Shown in pieces: positions 1-9,936 of a stretch of 64,000 nucleotides of DNA. This DNA is from Yamadazyma tenuis (taxonomy: Eukaryota > Ascomycota > Pichiomycetes > Serinales > Debaryomycetaceae), in assembly GCF_029203305.1 (NCBI RefSeq), contig NC_089462.1:248001-312000 (forward strand), written 5' to 3'. The notes beneath the pieces are model-generated. The model was not told the DNA's origin, searched no databases, and saw nothing but the letters and a program-made list of their open reading frames with translations. How positions within the stretch are numbered: the first letter of the stretch is position 1; each line of letters starts with the position of its first letter. The position numbers and the translations under genes are program-made.

Positions 1-2545
1 GCACCGCAGCTGCTTCTTTATCAGGAAATATTGTTATGCGTGTAGGTTTAACCCCGGTGGTTTGTTTGAAATATAACAGCAATTGCTCTCTGGTGGCTGT
101 TTTGGGCACCTGGTATAAGGCCAACGACAGCTGGTGGTTGAAAGGTCTTAACTCGTTCACGATATCCACTTGGGAGGGTTTGGAGGCAGATACTTTGATG
201 ATTCGGTCGCGAAACAGACTACCATCTGCTGTGAGGGCTTGGGCAATAGAAGTTTCAGATTGGAATAAAACGAACCCGTACCCGCTATTCATATGCCCCC
301 GTTCTTTTGTTTGGGTGGAAATGGGTAATGTGACGTTTTCGACTCGGCCATATACCTGGAAAAACTCTCGCACCTGGGCAGTAGTAGTATCATATGGAAT
401 GTTTCCTACGTATATTTGTCTCTTGAATACTGGCGGTCCACGCTCAGCACTGTTGTCGGAGAACTTGGCCACAAGCTTATAGGTGCTGTCATTGAGGTCG
501 TCGTGGAGCATTTTACCATTCAATTGCGAAACCGCTGCACGGGCTTGTTCTCCTTCCGCGTACTCAATGTACGCGAACCGGCGTTGGCGGTGCTGACTGT
601 TCTGAAATGGCAACCGTACGTCTATGACAGTCCCGTACGGTTCAAACACCTTGATGAGCTTGGTTTTGTCCATGGAAGGAGGGAAGTTACACACCCACAA
701 AATGCAGTGGGACATACGCTTTACAAGAACTTCTTGGTTCTCAAGCTTCTTGTGCGACTTGGTTAATGCTGCAAAAATTGCCTGGTTGTCTTCGAACTCC
801 ACCACCGCTTCGCACCCTTCTCCACTGTGGAACACAACCACATTTCTCACCACTCCACAGTCTTGAAAGAACTGTTCGACCGTACATTCAGGGACATTTG
901 CTGGTAGTCCTGTCACCTTGACGGAAAGCTCTTCTCTGTTTCTGGTGGGCTTATCTATTTTCACCTTCTTTGGTATGGGTTCGTGGGTGTCTAGCGGCCT
1001 TTTGCGCGTAGTGACACCTGGAGTACTGACAAATTCTGCGACAGCTGACTGGTTCCACTGCGTATCTTCGTCCTCACTTTCTGCCTTCTTCTCATTGATT
1101 GTTCTGTAGACGATATTGGCTCTCACCACAGCTTTCTGCAACGATATGCGTGTGCCATACACTTGTTCATACAAAAGAGCTTCGTTTATGAGTTGCACAG
1201 GTGAGTCCATCTCCACCGCCGCTGCTATTGCAGTGTGCAAAAATCTGCTTACATCCTCATACTTAAAGTGGTTACGTTCAAAAAACCTCAATGCATATAT
1301 CCAGACGGCACTTTCACCTCCGAACACCAATGTGAGCTTCAGCACCAAGTGTTTGGCCTCTTCAAGAAGTCCCCTGGACTCATAAATCGAAATGCATATC
1401 TTCTCCACCAGATGCGCATTGTCTTCGGCAGAAACAACGCTATTGTCTGCAACAGCACCCGTAAAGAACCGCTTCACATCTCCCAACAAGCGGGGCGATT
1501 CAACTCGGTTCTCAAAGGAAAGAATCGTGGTGGCAATAAGCTGCCAGCCCTGACTGGTCGGGTTTAACAACTTCATATACTCGATTCTGTCTCGTATCCT
1601 GTCATATAATTCCGGCTCGTCAAAGAGCTCCATGTTCCTGATGTACTCCACGTACGGATGAAATGCTCCAGGGAAAGAACACACGAACTTGGGGAGGATG
1701 TCCATCAAGAACTTGGTGTTATCATCCTTAGAATACAACAAGAAGATATATGCGGTCCATACGGGCACCCAATCGCTGACAGCCAGCATGAGCGACCGGT
1801 AGAATAGGGTCGAAACCTGTCGCAAGTCCGTGGAGTATTTCCCGACGTCAGCGAGGTACCGGGCCCAGAAATCGGGATCTTTGTGTTTCAGCGTAAGGTG
1901 CACTTCGTGCTTTTCGTAGTAAATTTGCAGCCGCTGTGTCGTACCATGGACCTCCAGAGCCATGGTCATAAACTCGTCGTACTTATCCGGAAAATACACG
2001 GATACAAATTCCGAAGTGTCGCTAAATGACTGTTCTAGCTTGTTGTGTGGATAGCTGAGACGCTTAATGTGTAGTTTCCACCACATTTGAATCTGGTCAG
2101 AGCCGGGTGTAGACCCCTCGGGGATCTCTGTAAAGAACTCTAGTACTTTGTTCCATATCAAGTGGCTGTTTTCAAAATCGTGTACGGTGTCGTTCAATGC
2201 CCGAGTGTACATCTCATGAAGCTCCAGATGAGATTTGACCTGGGAAGCGAAATCCAAATATCGAAGCCAGTAGGAACTGGTGGGGTACTCACGTATAAGG
2301 AGGTTATAGAACCCGTCGACGAGCTCGATCCGGGTATTTTTATCATCAATTGCCATTAAATCTTCAAGAATCTCATTAATCTCATCATGGCGGAGGGTGA
2401 AGTACTCGAGCTTATTGACTCGTGCCTGGTACAAGTCCAACACTTTCGTAGTCTTGTGGAGGCGGAGAGCACTTATCAAGGTGTCGTGTTGGCTCAACTC
2501 AAACGGCTGCTCCTGGACTCTTTGTTGTAATTCCTCGATGTCCAT
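1..2545 (-). CDS. PRP24: PRP24/SART3-like U6 snRNP recycling factor, C-terminus beyond window
   Basis: The ATG at 2545 opens a minus-strand frame that stays open to the window edge (at least 848 codons). The first ~480 residues are helical and rich in Trp/Tyr pairs of the HAT-repeat type. From about residue 538 come RNA recognition motifs. RRM2 has an RNP2-like LWVCNF and RNP1-like RRFAYIEY. RRM3 has IYVGNI and GYGFVLF. A fourth RRM starts near residue 780 and is cut by the edge. HAT repeats followed by several RRMs is the SART3/Prp24 architecture, which anneals U4 and U6 snRNAs to rebuild the U4/U6 snRNP in the nucleus. Saccharomyces Prp24 has the RRMs but is much shorter. Family confidence is high; one-to-one orthology is inferred. 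It diverges from TMA23 across 66 bp. Confidence 0.85.
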   Translation of the reverse strand, partial: MDIEELQQRVQEQPFELSQHDTLISALRLHKTTKVLDLYQARVNKLEYFTLRHDEINEILEDLMAIDDKNTRIELVDGFYNLLIREYPTSSYWLRYLDFASQVKSHLELHEMYTRALNDTVHDFENSHLIWNKVLEFFTEIPEGSTPGSDQIQMWWKLHIKRLSYPHNKLEQSFSDTSEFVSVYFPDKYDEFMTMALEVHGTTQRLQIYYEKHEVHLTLKHKDPDFWARYLADVGKYSTDLRQVSTLFYRSLMLAVSDWVPVWTAYIFLLYSKDDNTKFLMDILPKFVCSFPGAFHPYVEYIRNMELFDEPELYDRIRDRIEYMKLLNPTSQGWQLIATTILSFENRVESPRLLGDVKRFFTGAVADNSVVSAEDNAHLVEKICISIYESRGLLEEAKHLVLKLTLVFGGESAVWIYALRFFERNHFKYEDVSRFLHTAIAAAVEMDSPVQLINEALLYEQVYGTRISLQKAVVRANIVYRTINEKKAESEDEDTQWNQSAVAEFVSTPGVTTRKRPLDTHEPIPKKVKIDKPTRNREELSVKVTGLPANVPECTVEQFFQDCGVVRNVVVFHSGEGCEAVVEFEDNQAIFAALTKSHKKLENQEVLVKRMSHCILWVCNFPPSMDKTKLIKVFEPYGTVIDVRLPFQNSQHRQRRFAYIEYAEGEQARAAVSQLNGKMLHDDLNDSTYKLVAKFSDNSAERGPPVFKRQIYVGNIPYDTTTAQVREFFQVYGRVENVTLPISTQTKERGHMNSGYGFVLFQSETSIAQALTADGSLFRDRIIKVSASKPSQVDIVNELRPFNHQLSLALYQVPKTATREQLLLYFKQTTGVKPTRITIFPDKEAAAV

Positions 2546-2611
2546 CTATTGTTGCCAGTGAGTTCTGTTTGACCTCATCCCGCGCGGTTTCGAAAAATTG
2601 GATCTGCACAA

Positions 2612-3355
2612 ATGGATACGAAGTCGTACTTGAAGTCATTTGGATGGAAGGAAGGAGAGGCACTCCAGCAAGGAGGCCTCAAGCGCCCTCTTTTAGTGGA
2701 GCATAAAAAAGATAACAAGGGTTTGGGCCACGGAAAAGACAAGGATGGGGAGACCTGGTGGGAAAGTCTATTCGATGGGCATCTCAAGAACTTGGAGGTG
2801 AGCAGAGACAGTGCCAGTGTAAACTTTAGTATTGATGAGAACAAAGTGGCGGCAACCATTCGAAAGAAGAACTCTCCGTTGTACCGAATGTTTATCCAGG
2901 GCGAAGGCTTGGAGGGAACGGTTGGGAAGACTGATTTTGAGGAGGTGGAGAGTAAGTTGAATGCGGAGGAGGTTTTTGAGAAACAGGTGCATTCGAAGTT
3001 GGTGGCTACTTTTGAGGAGGTGGAGGAGGAAGAGAAGAAGCAGAAAAGGGAAAAGAATAAGATAGAAAAGAAGGAAAAGAAAAAGATAGAAAAGAAGGAA
3101 AAGAAACACAAGACCGAGAAGAAGGAAAAGAAGGGAAAGAAGGGAAAGAAAGTCAAGAAAGACAAGACCGAGAAGACCGAAAAGACCGAAAAGAAAGTCA
3201 AGAAAGATAACGAAAAGAGAAGAAAGTCCGACAAAGACAAAAAGGTGAACCCAAAGAAAGACCAGACAAGCGAACACACAAAGTCCTCCAAACGAAGGCT
3301 TCCTGAGGAAACCAAACCCTCAAAAAAGTCCAAGACCACCCCCAATCGAAAATAA
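2612..3355 (+). CDS. TMA23: Nucleolar ribosome-biogenesis protein Tma23
   Basis: 247 aa. The N-terminus (SYLKSFGWKEGEAL, then GGLKRPLLV and GLGHGKDKDG) followed by WWESLFDGHLKNLEV is the Tma23 signature, a degenerate G-patch. From about residue 140 to the end the protein is almost only Lys, Glu and Asp in KKEKK-type tracts, typical of a nucleolar tail. In Saccharomyces Tma23 associates with pre-ribosomes and 18S rRNA export. The long minus-strand open frames across this gene are Ser/Phe/Leu-rich shadows of the AAG/GAA codons and are not genes. Confidence 0.9.
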   Translation: MDTKSYLKSFGWKEGEALQQGGLKRPLLVEHKKDNKGLGHGKDKDGETWWESLFDGHLKNLEVSRDSASVNFSIDENKVAATIRKKNSPLYRMFIQGEGLEGTVGKTDFEEVESKLNAEEVFEKQVHSKLVATFEEVEEEEKKQKREKNKIEKKEKKKIEKKEKKHKTEKKEKKGKKGKKVKKDKTEKTEKTEKKVKKDNEKRRKSDKDKKVNPKKDQTSEHTKSSKRRLPEETKPSKKSKTTPNRK

Positions 3356-3520
3356 TCTCGATTTCACACATTCTGCATATCATATACGTCTCATCTGTAA
3401 TACACTAGTAATGATAATTCTTAAAAGATCTCCACACTTTTCTCTTCCCTGCGAGCGCGGATAAGGCCATCTCTCGGACAAGCCCATCTCACATCTCAAT
3501 TAATCTTAACCCTGGCAAAA

Positions 3521-4030
3521 ATGGTGGAACTTAGGCCCGCACGGCCCAGCGACGCCGTGGCCCTCGCTAGCATATACAACGATGCCTTGGTCAATACAGT
3601 GGCCATTTGGAAGTCAGGAACCGTCACCTCTGAAGAGCGTGTTCTGTGGCTTGAGGACAAACACCAAACACAATTCCCTGTTATCGTGGCCACCGACAAT
3701 GACAAGGTCGTTGGGTTTGCCACTTATGGCTACTGGCGCCCGTACGACGGATACGTCCATACTGTGGAGCACTCGGTGTATGTGGACAGAAACTCCAGAG
3801 GAAACGGAGCTGGTAAGGCCATGTTGGTGGAACTCATTCAACTTGCACGAGCCCAGGGCAAGCACATGATGGTCGGCTGTATAGAGTCAGGCAATGTTGC
3901 TTCAATCAAACTTCACCAGAAGCTTGGGTTTGAGGAAAGTGGGACATTCAAGGAAGTGGGCGTCAAGTTTGGCCGGTGGTTGGACTTGACATGTCTCACA
4001 CTCCAGCTCAACCCCAAGTGGAAGTTATGA
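3521..4030 (+). CDS. GNAT N-acetyltransferase, phosphinothricin/L-amino-acid acetyltransferase family
   Basis: 169 aa, a complete single GNAT domain. The start reads LRPARPSDAVALASIYN, the usual PAT/MnaT beginning. HSVYVDRNSRGNGAGKAML holds the acetyl-CoA pyrophosphate loop (RGNGAG). ESGNVASIKLHQKLGF and GVKFGRWLDL are family hallmarks near the C-terminus. Family members acetylate the alpha-amino group of small substrates such as methionine sulfoximine, methionine sulfone or phosphinothricin; the natural substrate here is unknown. The family is mostly bacterial but scattered through fungi, so ancient transfer is possible. No targeting signal is seen, so it is probably cytosolic. Confidence 0.85.
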   Translation: MVELRPARPSDAVALASIYNDALVNTVAIWKSGTVTSEERVLWLEDKHQTQFPVIVATDNDKVVGFATYGYWRPYDGYVHTVEHSVYVDRNSRGNGAGKAMLVELIQLARAQGKHMMVGCIESGNVASIKLHQKLGFEESGTFKEVGVKFGRWLDLTCLTLQLNPKWKL

Positions 4031-4135
4031 GCAGGTGAGGCCCTGTGGTGGGAGAATGGTGTGTTTCTATATTCATCTTAACTAGTTGTTAAATAAATTC
4101 TGTAGCTGCGAAACAATCGCGATTTGTTACAACTC

Positions 4136-7100
4136 ATGCTACCAGCATTCATATACCAAATTTTGGAACACAAACCCGTACGCATAGCGCTGTACGCTGT
4201 GGGTATGTATATTTTGTACATCGTTGTACTTAAGCGGTTGTTGCTATATATGTACCTCTTTTTCAGCGGAATGGCTGTAATGGTAGGAGTGATCCTTTAT
4301 CATATCTTTGTGTTCAGTCCCCCCAGAATTCCCCACAAGCGTGCTACCCGCCGGTTCAAGCTTCTAAACATCGATTTGTGGCAAGATGAACAGGTAAAGT
4401 TGTCGGTGGACCCAGCAGAAGTGAACAAGCCGATTGTGGAGGAAGCGTTTCTCATATCTGAAACCCTCGAAGACTTCATATCCTTGATTATACAAGAGTT
4501 CATAGACGGCTGGTACACCCGAATAACGTCGGACTCATTGTTCCAGGATAGCATTCGCGTGGAGTTGAACCAGGTGTTTGGCCAATTGAAGAATCGAATC
4601 GTTGACATTGACCTTGCCAAATTGCTAGTATCTAAGCTTGTTCCCATAGTAAATGACCATCTACTGGACTATATACGAGCGGAGGAAAGAGTTCAAGGCA
4701 AGATCAACTCGCACAAACGAAGTGGTGACTCGATAGATCACGACATCGATGTGGCTCGCCACTATAGAAGAGGTAAGATCCATCCTGCCGTGACCGTCTC
4801 CAAAACCGGTGCCAGTAACATCAATGAAAAGGATTACTTGCGGGCCAAAGTTGGGTCTTTCTTGCCATACGTGCTTTCTGAGCGAGAGAAAAACAACGAT
4901 ATCGGCCTCTCCTTGGTCAGAGAAATCCTTGCGTGCACGGTGTTGGCCAATGTGTTTCAGATGCTTGGTGAGGGAGACTTCTACAACTTGTTGATAGTAA
5001 AGCTCATTGGTGATAACTTGAAAAGGAGAGACCAAGTCAAGAAGTTGCGGGCAGCTTTGGACGAACACACGCAGCAAAAACATGACGATGAAACCACAAA
5101 GATCAACAAAGACTATATTGTTACTGAGAACATGGATATGGTGGCCTATAATAACTGCTTGGAGAAAATAGGACGCCTCTCGTCTTTGGATGAAGCCAAG
5201 CAGTTGCGGATGTATGTTTCTTTTCAGCTCCTCCAATTACCACTGCCAAGCGATCTGAAACTTATAAGCCGGTTGCGAGAAGTTCAGCTGTTGGTGGAGA
5301 CTAAGATCAAAGAACTTGAGAGAACCTCAGGGTTAGGTCTCTTGAAAGTTTTACATAATACCGTCTACCTCGATGAGTTTTCCAAGTATCTTGACGAGAA
5401 TTCGAGAGGTGTTCTCCTCCAGTTTTGGTTAGCGGTGGAGAGAATCAAAGCTCCACTAGAACTTACTGATGATAAGCTTTCGCTTTCATTGGGGTTTTCG
5501 AATTCTAATGAAATCAGGGAGATCCACCAGAAGTATCTTCACCAAATCGGTGCCTCAAATGATGACTTACTGGTCATAGAAGAGTATATTAACTCCCAAG
5601 ACTTGATAAACAAGAGCAAGTTGTACCAGGATGCTAGAGACAGATTGTTTCGCTTGCAAGAGCTGACTTATACTAAACTAGAATATGATTTTAAAGACTT
5701 CACCACTACAGATAGGTACAGAGACTTGGTTCAATCAGTCTCACACAGTGTGAACGACAGCAACGTTGTCAGCCCCACAGTCATCAAGGCTGTAGAAGAT
5801 GCCTTTACACGGATCATGAAGAATAATACGGATTTGGATGCAGCGTATGAATCTGAACGGCAGGCTCAGGCCTCTGAATTGAAAAGGGGTCTTTTCGGTG
5901 AATCCTCCAGTCTATTTCAAGATACCCTTAACCACAATGCACAAAAGTACTCCAAGCTTTTCGACGATTTGAGTGACGAATCAGGAACCGACAGTGACTC
6001 GCTTAACTTTGATTCTGACAGTAATACCAACCTCCAAAGTTCAATGGAACTTGATGCAGATGCCCTTGGAGATGACCAGCAATCGTTGTTGTTGGCAGCT
6101 CCTGGAGACTTGAAATTGGCTGAAGAAATTGATAAGCTAACAAATGACATTCTGGTACTTAATGAACAATTGACGATTCTTGACCCGTTAATCAAAAAGG
6201 CCGAGCTTACCAACAATATCAGTGAAATCAAGATTTTGAAGAACTCCAAGGCCAGTTTGGAACGAGAGATAAGCTCAAAGGAGTTGCAAAAACAACAGTA
6301 TATCGTCCAAGAAAACGATAACAGTTTGTACGGCAAGTCTCGGGTTAAGATCCTGTCATATATCAGTGGAAATGAAAATGGAAATGATTTTATCCTTTAC
6401 ATTATTGAACTACAGAGGTTTTCAAATAGCGATCCAAACACAAATACCGCTGGCTGGATCATTGCCCGTCGTTTCAGTCAGTTTTTCAAGCTCCATGAAT
6501 ACCTTCGCAGCCGATATCCTCAAGTCAACAATTTGAAGTTCCCAAAGCGAACTGTGTTCAAGCTCCAGCAGAAACAGATTGTTGAACTTCGAAGAGCTGC
6601 TCTTGAAGAATACCTAAAAGAACTCTTGGAGATTCCTGAGGTCTGTAGTAACCGGGTATTTCGGTCGTTTTTATCGTCAGAGAACTTCAATGTCCGCAAA
6701 AACCAATCTTTCGAAGAGACCACAAAACCCAAGAAAAACACGGTTGAAGCTCTATATCAGGGTATTTCGAATCGGTTCGTGGGAACCAACAAAAAACCTA
6801 AGGCTTCGGAAAATATTGAAGAGAACATGCTGAATCTTAGGGATATGGAGAGAGAATTGAAGTCGTTTGACGAGAGGGAAGTGTTTATCAAACCGCTCAT
6901 CAACATTCTTATGACGGTATTCAAGCTTAAAAACGCCAAAAGCTGGCTTCGGGGACGGGCACTTCTTGTGATCCTTCAGCAGGTGTTTGGAACCACCATT
7001 GAGAAGAAGATATATGAACAAATAGCCCAAATCCAACAGGAAGAGAGCATACTCGATGTACTTATTCTTCTTAAAAACATTGTTTTTCCCAACGGTAAGT

Positions 7101-7339
7101 TCAGGGACCCACCCGTCATCAGGTCTGCTGTAGAACGGTACACTACCCAAGAAGAATCGAGGTTCCTACTCAGTGTGTTTATGTCTGAGACGTTTAGTAC
7201 CATTTTTGGAGTGGGTAACACTAAGTACGCATTTTCGGTGGTGTTCAATTGCCTTCAAAACGACTTTCTTGTTCGACACCTTGTGTTTGAGCTATTTGAC
7301 GAGATTGTGGATGAGTTATTTCCTGAGCTAAACCAGTAA
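4136..7339 (+). CDS. MDM1: Sorting nexin with PXA, RGS, PX and nexin-C domains (Mdm1)
   Basis: 1067 aa from the ATG at 4136; the in-frame TTG at 4124 is not a credible start. Two adjacent N-terminal membrane segments (about residues 17-65) anchor it. Then come a PXA domain (about 98-285), an RGS-like domain from LDEFSKYLDENSRGVLLQFW (about 405-525), an acidic Ser-rich linker, a coiled coil, a PX domain (about 735-850, with WIIARRFSQFFKLHEYL and the basic FPKRT) and a C-terminal nexin domain. This is the Mdm1/Snx13/14/25 order. Mdm1 tethers ER to vacuole at nucleus-vacuole junctions and acts in lipid droplet formation. Length is close to Saccharomyces Mdm1. Confidence 0.93.
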   Translation: MLPAFIYQILEHKPVRIALYAVGMYILYIVVLKRLLLYMYLFFSGMAVMVGVILYHIFVFSPPRIPHKRATRRFKLLNIDLWQDEQVKLSVDPAEVNKPIVEEAFLISETLEDFISLIIQEFIDGWYTRITSDSLFQDSIRVELNQVFGQLKNRIVDIDLAKLLVSKLVPIVNDHLLDYIRAEERVQGKINSHKRSGDSIDHDIDVARHYRRGKIHPAVTVSKTGASNINEKDYLRAKVGSFLPYVLSEREKNNDIGLSLVREILACTVLANVFQMLGEGDFYNLLIVKLIGDNLKRRDQVKKLRAALDEHTQQKHDDETTKINKDYIVTENMDMVAYNNCLEKIGRLSSLDEAKQLRMYVSFQLLQLPLPSDLKLISRLREVQLLVETKIKELERTSGLGLLKVLHNTVYLDEFSKYLDENSRGVLLQFWLAVERIKAPLELTDDKLSLSLGFSNSNEIREIHQKYLHQIGASNDDLLVIEEYINSQDLINKSKLYQDARDRLFRLQELTYTKLEYDFKDFTTTDRYRDLVQSVSHSVNDSNVVSPTVIKAVEDAFTRIMKNNTDLDAAYESERQAQASELKRGLFGESSSLFQDTLNHNAQKYSKLFDDLSDESGTDSDSLNFDSDSNTNLQSSMELDADALGDDQQSLLLAAPGDLKLAEEIDKLTNDILVLNEQLTILDPLIKKAELTNNISEIKILKNSKASLEREISSKELQKQQYIVQENDNSLYGKSRVKILSYISGNENGNDFILYIIELQRFSNSDPNTNTAGWIIARRFSQFFKLHEYLRSRYPQVNNLKFPKRTVFKLQQKQIVELRRAALEEYLKELLEIPEVCSNRVFRSFLSSENFNVRKNQSFEETTKPKKNTVEALYQGISNRFVGTNKKPKASENIEENMLNLRDMERELKSFDEREVFIKPLINILMTVFKLKNAKSWLRGRALLVILQQVFGTTIEKKIYEQIAQIQQEESILDVLILLKNIVFPNGKFRDPPVIRSAVERYTTQEESRFLLSVFMSETFSTIFGVGNTKYAFSVVFNCLQNDFLVRHLVFELFDEIVDELFPELNQ

Positions 7340-7423
7340 AAAATTGTTAGGTATGCTTGGTTGTAGGAGTTAATCGCATTTGGTTGCGGTTGATTGCAGT
7401 TATTTGCAATTTAATTACGGCTC

Positions 7424-7504
7424 GGCAATAGTTGATTACAGTTCGGCACTAGTTGATTATAGTTTGGCACTGGTTGATTGCAGTTCGGCACTAATTGATT
7501 GCCG
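7424..7504. repeat. 21-bp minisatellite, about 4 copies
   Basis: Units beginning GGCA(A/C)TAGTTGATTA start at 7424, 7445, 7466 and 7487, exactly 21 bp apart, with a few substitutions. It starts 85 bp after the MDM1 stop. Confidence 0.9.
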
Positions 7505-7623
7505 TCAATAGGCAAGAAACTACAGCCCATACCAATGTACACTAGTAAATATACAGGTCATAGAGATAAGAATATGCCCAATAGTGTGGAAAGAATAAGA
7601 TAGAAGTCGTGTCCTGGCCTGTC

Positions 7624-7632
7624 TGTCGCACT
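7624..7632 (+). promoter_or_regulatory. WGTCGCACT motif upstream of WWM1
   Basis: TGTCGCACT lies 96 bp before the WWM1 ATG. It is one instance of a 9-mer that recurs in promoters of this window. The function is unknown. Confidence 0.35.
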
Positions 7633-7727
7633 CCTATTTGATCATATTTTCGTGGCATCGAGGCTTATCAATCACACATATATCTCTGTTGTTTGCCACT
7701 GCTAACTCAATTCAACATCAAATAATC

Positions 7728-8342
7728 ATGTCGAAACAACCGCCAAATCAACCACAAGTTCCTGATGGTTGGCTCGCAAAGTTTGATGATAAATACAAAA
7801 CCTGGTTCTACGTGGACTTAAATACCAAGAAATCGCAATGGGAGGCTCCCAGTGGAACAACATTTCCATCTGAAGCAACAGATGTACCTCCTCCTTCATA
7901 CAGCCCCAATGCTTCCAAAGTACAAGGCACCGGTTCTGCTCCCACCAGAGACCAGTCCGGCTACGCTCAACAAGGAAACGGAGGTTATGCTCAACAAGGT
8001 TACGGAGGATACCCTCAACAAGGTTATGGGGCTCAACAAGGTTATGGGGCTCAACAGGCATATGGGGCTCAACAAGGTTATGGGGCTCAACAAGGATACG
8101 GAGGATACCCTCCTCAACAAGGGTACTACCAACAACCAGTTCAACAAGGCCGGTCCAGTCGTATGGGTGGAATGGGTGGAATGGGTGGAATGGCTCTAGG
8201 TATGGGAGGAGGTTTACTCGGAGGTATGTTAATTGGAGACATGATCAGTGACTCGCAGAACCAGTCGTACGCCGAAGGGTACAACGATGGGCAAGATGGT
8301 GGTGACTTTGGCGGTGGTGACTTTGGAGGTGGTGACTTTTGA
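7728..8342 (+). CDS. WWM1: WW-domain protein Wwm1
   Basis: 204 aa from the ATG at 7728. An N-terminal WW domain (about residues 12-43) is seen in VPDGWLAKFDDKYKTWFYVD and SQWEAP, with both signature Trp residues and the YV pair. A low-complexity region follows with GYGAQQ/GGYAQQ repeats, then GGMGGMGG, a Gly/Met/Leu stretch, and a GGGDF repeat at the C-terminus. In Saccharomyces Wwm1 binds the metacaspase Mca1. The Gln/Gly/Tyr-rich middle looks aggregation-prone. WW proteins of this type bind PPxY motifs. Confidence 0.87.
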   Translation: MSKQPPNQPQVPDGWLAKFDDKYKTWFYVDLNTKKSQWEAPSGTTFPSEATDVPPPSYSPNASKVQGTGSAPTRDQSGYAQQGNGGYAQQGYGGYPQQGYGAQQGYGAQQAYGAQQGYGAQQGYGGYPPQQGYYQQPVQQGRSSRMGGMGGMGGMALGMGGGLLGGMLIGDMISDSQNQSYAEGYNDGQDGGDFGGGDFGGGDF

Positions 8343-8701
8343 TGATATGGGAAGAGAAGTGTGCCCAGTGAACAGGCTGCCGCTATTGTTTGCTTGTTGA
8401 CATATTTTCACTATTCTAGTTTCCTCTTGAGTCTGTCTTTCCAATGTGTTTGTCCCATATCTGTTGTATCTGTTATTACGGGGGACGCCTTTTTATTGTG
8501 CACGTGCTATTGCCTGTGTTGGTTATTGTTAAAACCTGTGTTGATCATATGTTACTGCTCCTGACACATTTGTGATCCTCGTATCTTTAGTCTATTTGTT
8601 ATATCTAGGCTATTTGCCCTATCGTCTCTAGTCTACATCTATCAATATCACAACTGCGCGAAATTTTCAACCAACCAAATTCTCGATATTTGGCATCAAC
8701 G
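8343..8701. other. Intergenic WWM1 to complex I subunit, no gene seen
   Basis: 359 bp, T-rich after the WWM1 stop. GCGCGAAATTTTC lies about 35 bp upstream of the next ATG. No ORF with family resemblance and no RNA gene seen. Confidence 0.5.
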
Positions 8702-9106
8702 ATGAGATTCACCAGAGTGTTGAAACAAGCTGAAGAGGTGTTAATCAAGGCCGCTTCCGGTAACCCCACCGGTATCACTGGTCTTTACCAGCACCCTAAT
8801 CCCAGACCGGCATTGATTTCCCTTTATAACCATACTTTGTCGTTGCTCGACACTAAATTCCCAAAACACTCTATTTACAGACAATCGGTTGAAGCTTTGA
8901 CCAGAAACAGGTTGAAGGTTGTGGAAGAAAACGAGGTTTCCGAAGTGATTGAAAACAAAATCGGTGGTGGTTTGATCGAAGAAATCATCATCCAAGCCCA
9001 TGAAGAGTTGGGTTTGGCTCATGAACTAGCTGAATTAAAGTGCTGGGAAGAGTTGGAAGAAAAGCCTTTGGACGACCAGTGGGTGTACTTTGGCAAGAAG
9101 ATTTAG
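8702..9106 (+). CDS. Mitochondrial complex I accessory subunit, NDUFA5 family
   Basis: 134 aa from the ATG at 8702 (MRFTRVLKQ); an in-frame TTG 12 bp earlier is not needed. TGITGLYQHPNPRPALISLYN, then YRQSVEALTRNRLKVVEEN and VSEVIENKIGGGLIEEII, are typical of the NDUFA5/B13 family (29.9-kDa subunit in Neurospora). The protein belongs to the peripheral arm of NADH:ubiquinone oxidoreductase on the matrix side. Its presence shows a respiratory-type yeast with complex I, unlike Saccharomyces. Confidence 0.88.
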   Translation: MRFTRVLKQAEEVLIKAASGNPTGITGLYQHPNPRPALISLYNHTLSLLDTKFPKHSIYRQSVEALTRNRLKVVEENEVSEVIENKIGGGLIEEIIIQAHEELGLAHELAELKCWEELEEKPLDDQWVYFGKKI

Positions 9107-9324
9107 GGGTGCATGGCAATAGCAAGTAGAATAAATAACAATAAACAAATAGTACATAAGTAAAAGCATCACAGAGGTACATTAAGATTACCAACTGAAC
9201 AGTAGCAACGTGAGAAACCGTAACTAGACTTACGATATACAACTTCTCTCACACAAATCCTCAGCTTTAGATCGATTACATTTCTACTCATACAACTATA
9301 TATTCAAATACAATCTCCAATCTC

Positions 9325-9936
9325 TTAACAACAAGAGTTCTTGGACAACGCTCCCTTCGAAACATCAATTCCCGTGCTCTTTTTCTCTGGTTCTGCATCA
9401 ACATTCTTGTCTTGAATAATACTTGCCAACTCATAAAATATCGAATCGACATTGATGTTGGACTTAGCACTGGCTTCTAAAAATGGAATGTTCAACCTCG
9501 CTGCCAACTCCTGTCCTTGTTCGGTAGACACCTGTCTGCCTTCGCTATCGTCACATTTGTTACCCACGAGGAAAATTTGTGCATCTTCATTGGCATGCTG
9601 GGTAACCGTCTGATACCAGTTATCAACATTTTCGAAACTTCTGGCATCGGTCACATCATAAATCAACACGATCCCCATGGCACCACGGTAGTACGCGGTG
9701 GTGATGGTTCTGAACCGCTCTTGGCCCGCGGTGTCCCACACTTGTAACTTGATTTTCTTACCTTTGCTCTCAATAGTCCTGATTTTGAAATCGATTCCAA
9801 TGGTGGTGATAAACGACGGATTGAACTTGTCTTCGACGAATCTCAACAACAAACATGACTTTCCGACACCGGAGTCACCTACCAATAACAACTTCATGAT
9901 CATATCATATGATCTAGATGGGGCTCTTCCACTCAT
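9325..9936 (-). CDS. SEC4: Rab GTPase Sec4 (Rab8/exocytic)
   Basis: 203 aa with all Rab G-motifs: GDSGVGKS (P-loop), TTIGIDFK (switch I), WDTAGQE (switch II), NKCD and SAK. The C-terminal NSCC supports double geranylgeranylation. The N-terminus ([19 protein letters not shown]) and effector loop fit the Sec4/Rab8 branch, which drives post-Golgi vesicles to the exocyst at sites of polarised growth. The ATG at 9936 matches the family start. Confidence 0.93.
   Translation of the reverse strand: MSGRAPSRSYDMIMKLLLVGDSGVGKSCLLLRFVEDKFNPSFITTIGIDFKIRTIESKGKKIKLQVWDTAGQERFRTITTAYYRGAMGIVLIYDVTDARSFENVDNWYQTVTQHANEDAQIFLVGNKCDDSEGRQVSTEQGQELAARLNIPFLEASAKSNINVDSIFYELASIIQDKNVDAEPEKKSTGIDVSKGALSKNSCC

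Larger units (their letters stand above)
7340..7727. other. Intergenic MDM1-WWM1 with a 21-bp tandem repeat
   Basis: 388 bp holding the MDM1 3' end, a four-copy minisatellite (7424-7504) and the WWM1 promoter. The promoter contains TGTCGCACT at 7624. An in-frame extension upstream of the WWM1 ATG opens at 7638, but its sequence does not resemble the family. Confidence 0.6.

Noticed and set aside
2575..3345. Minus-strand 256-codon open frame rich in Phe/Ser/Leu
   Set aside because: Antisense shadow of the Lys/Glu repeats of TMA23; no sensible protein features.
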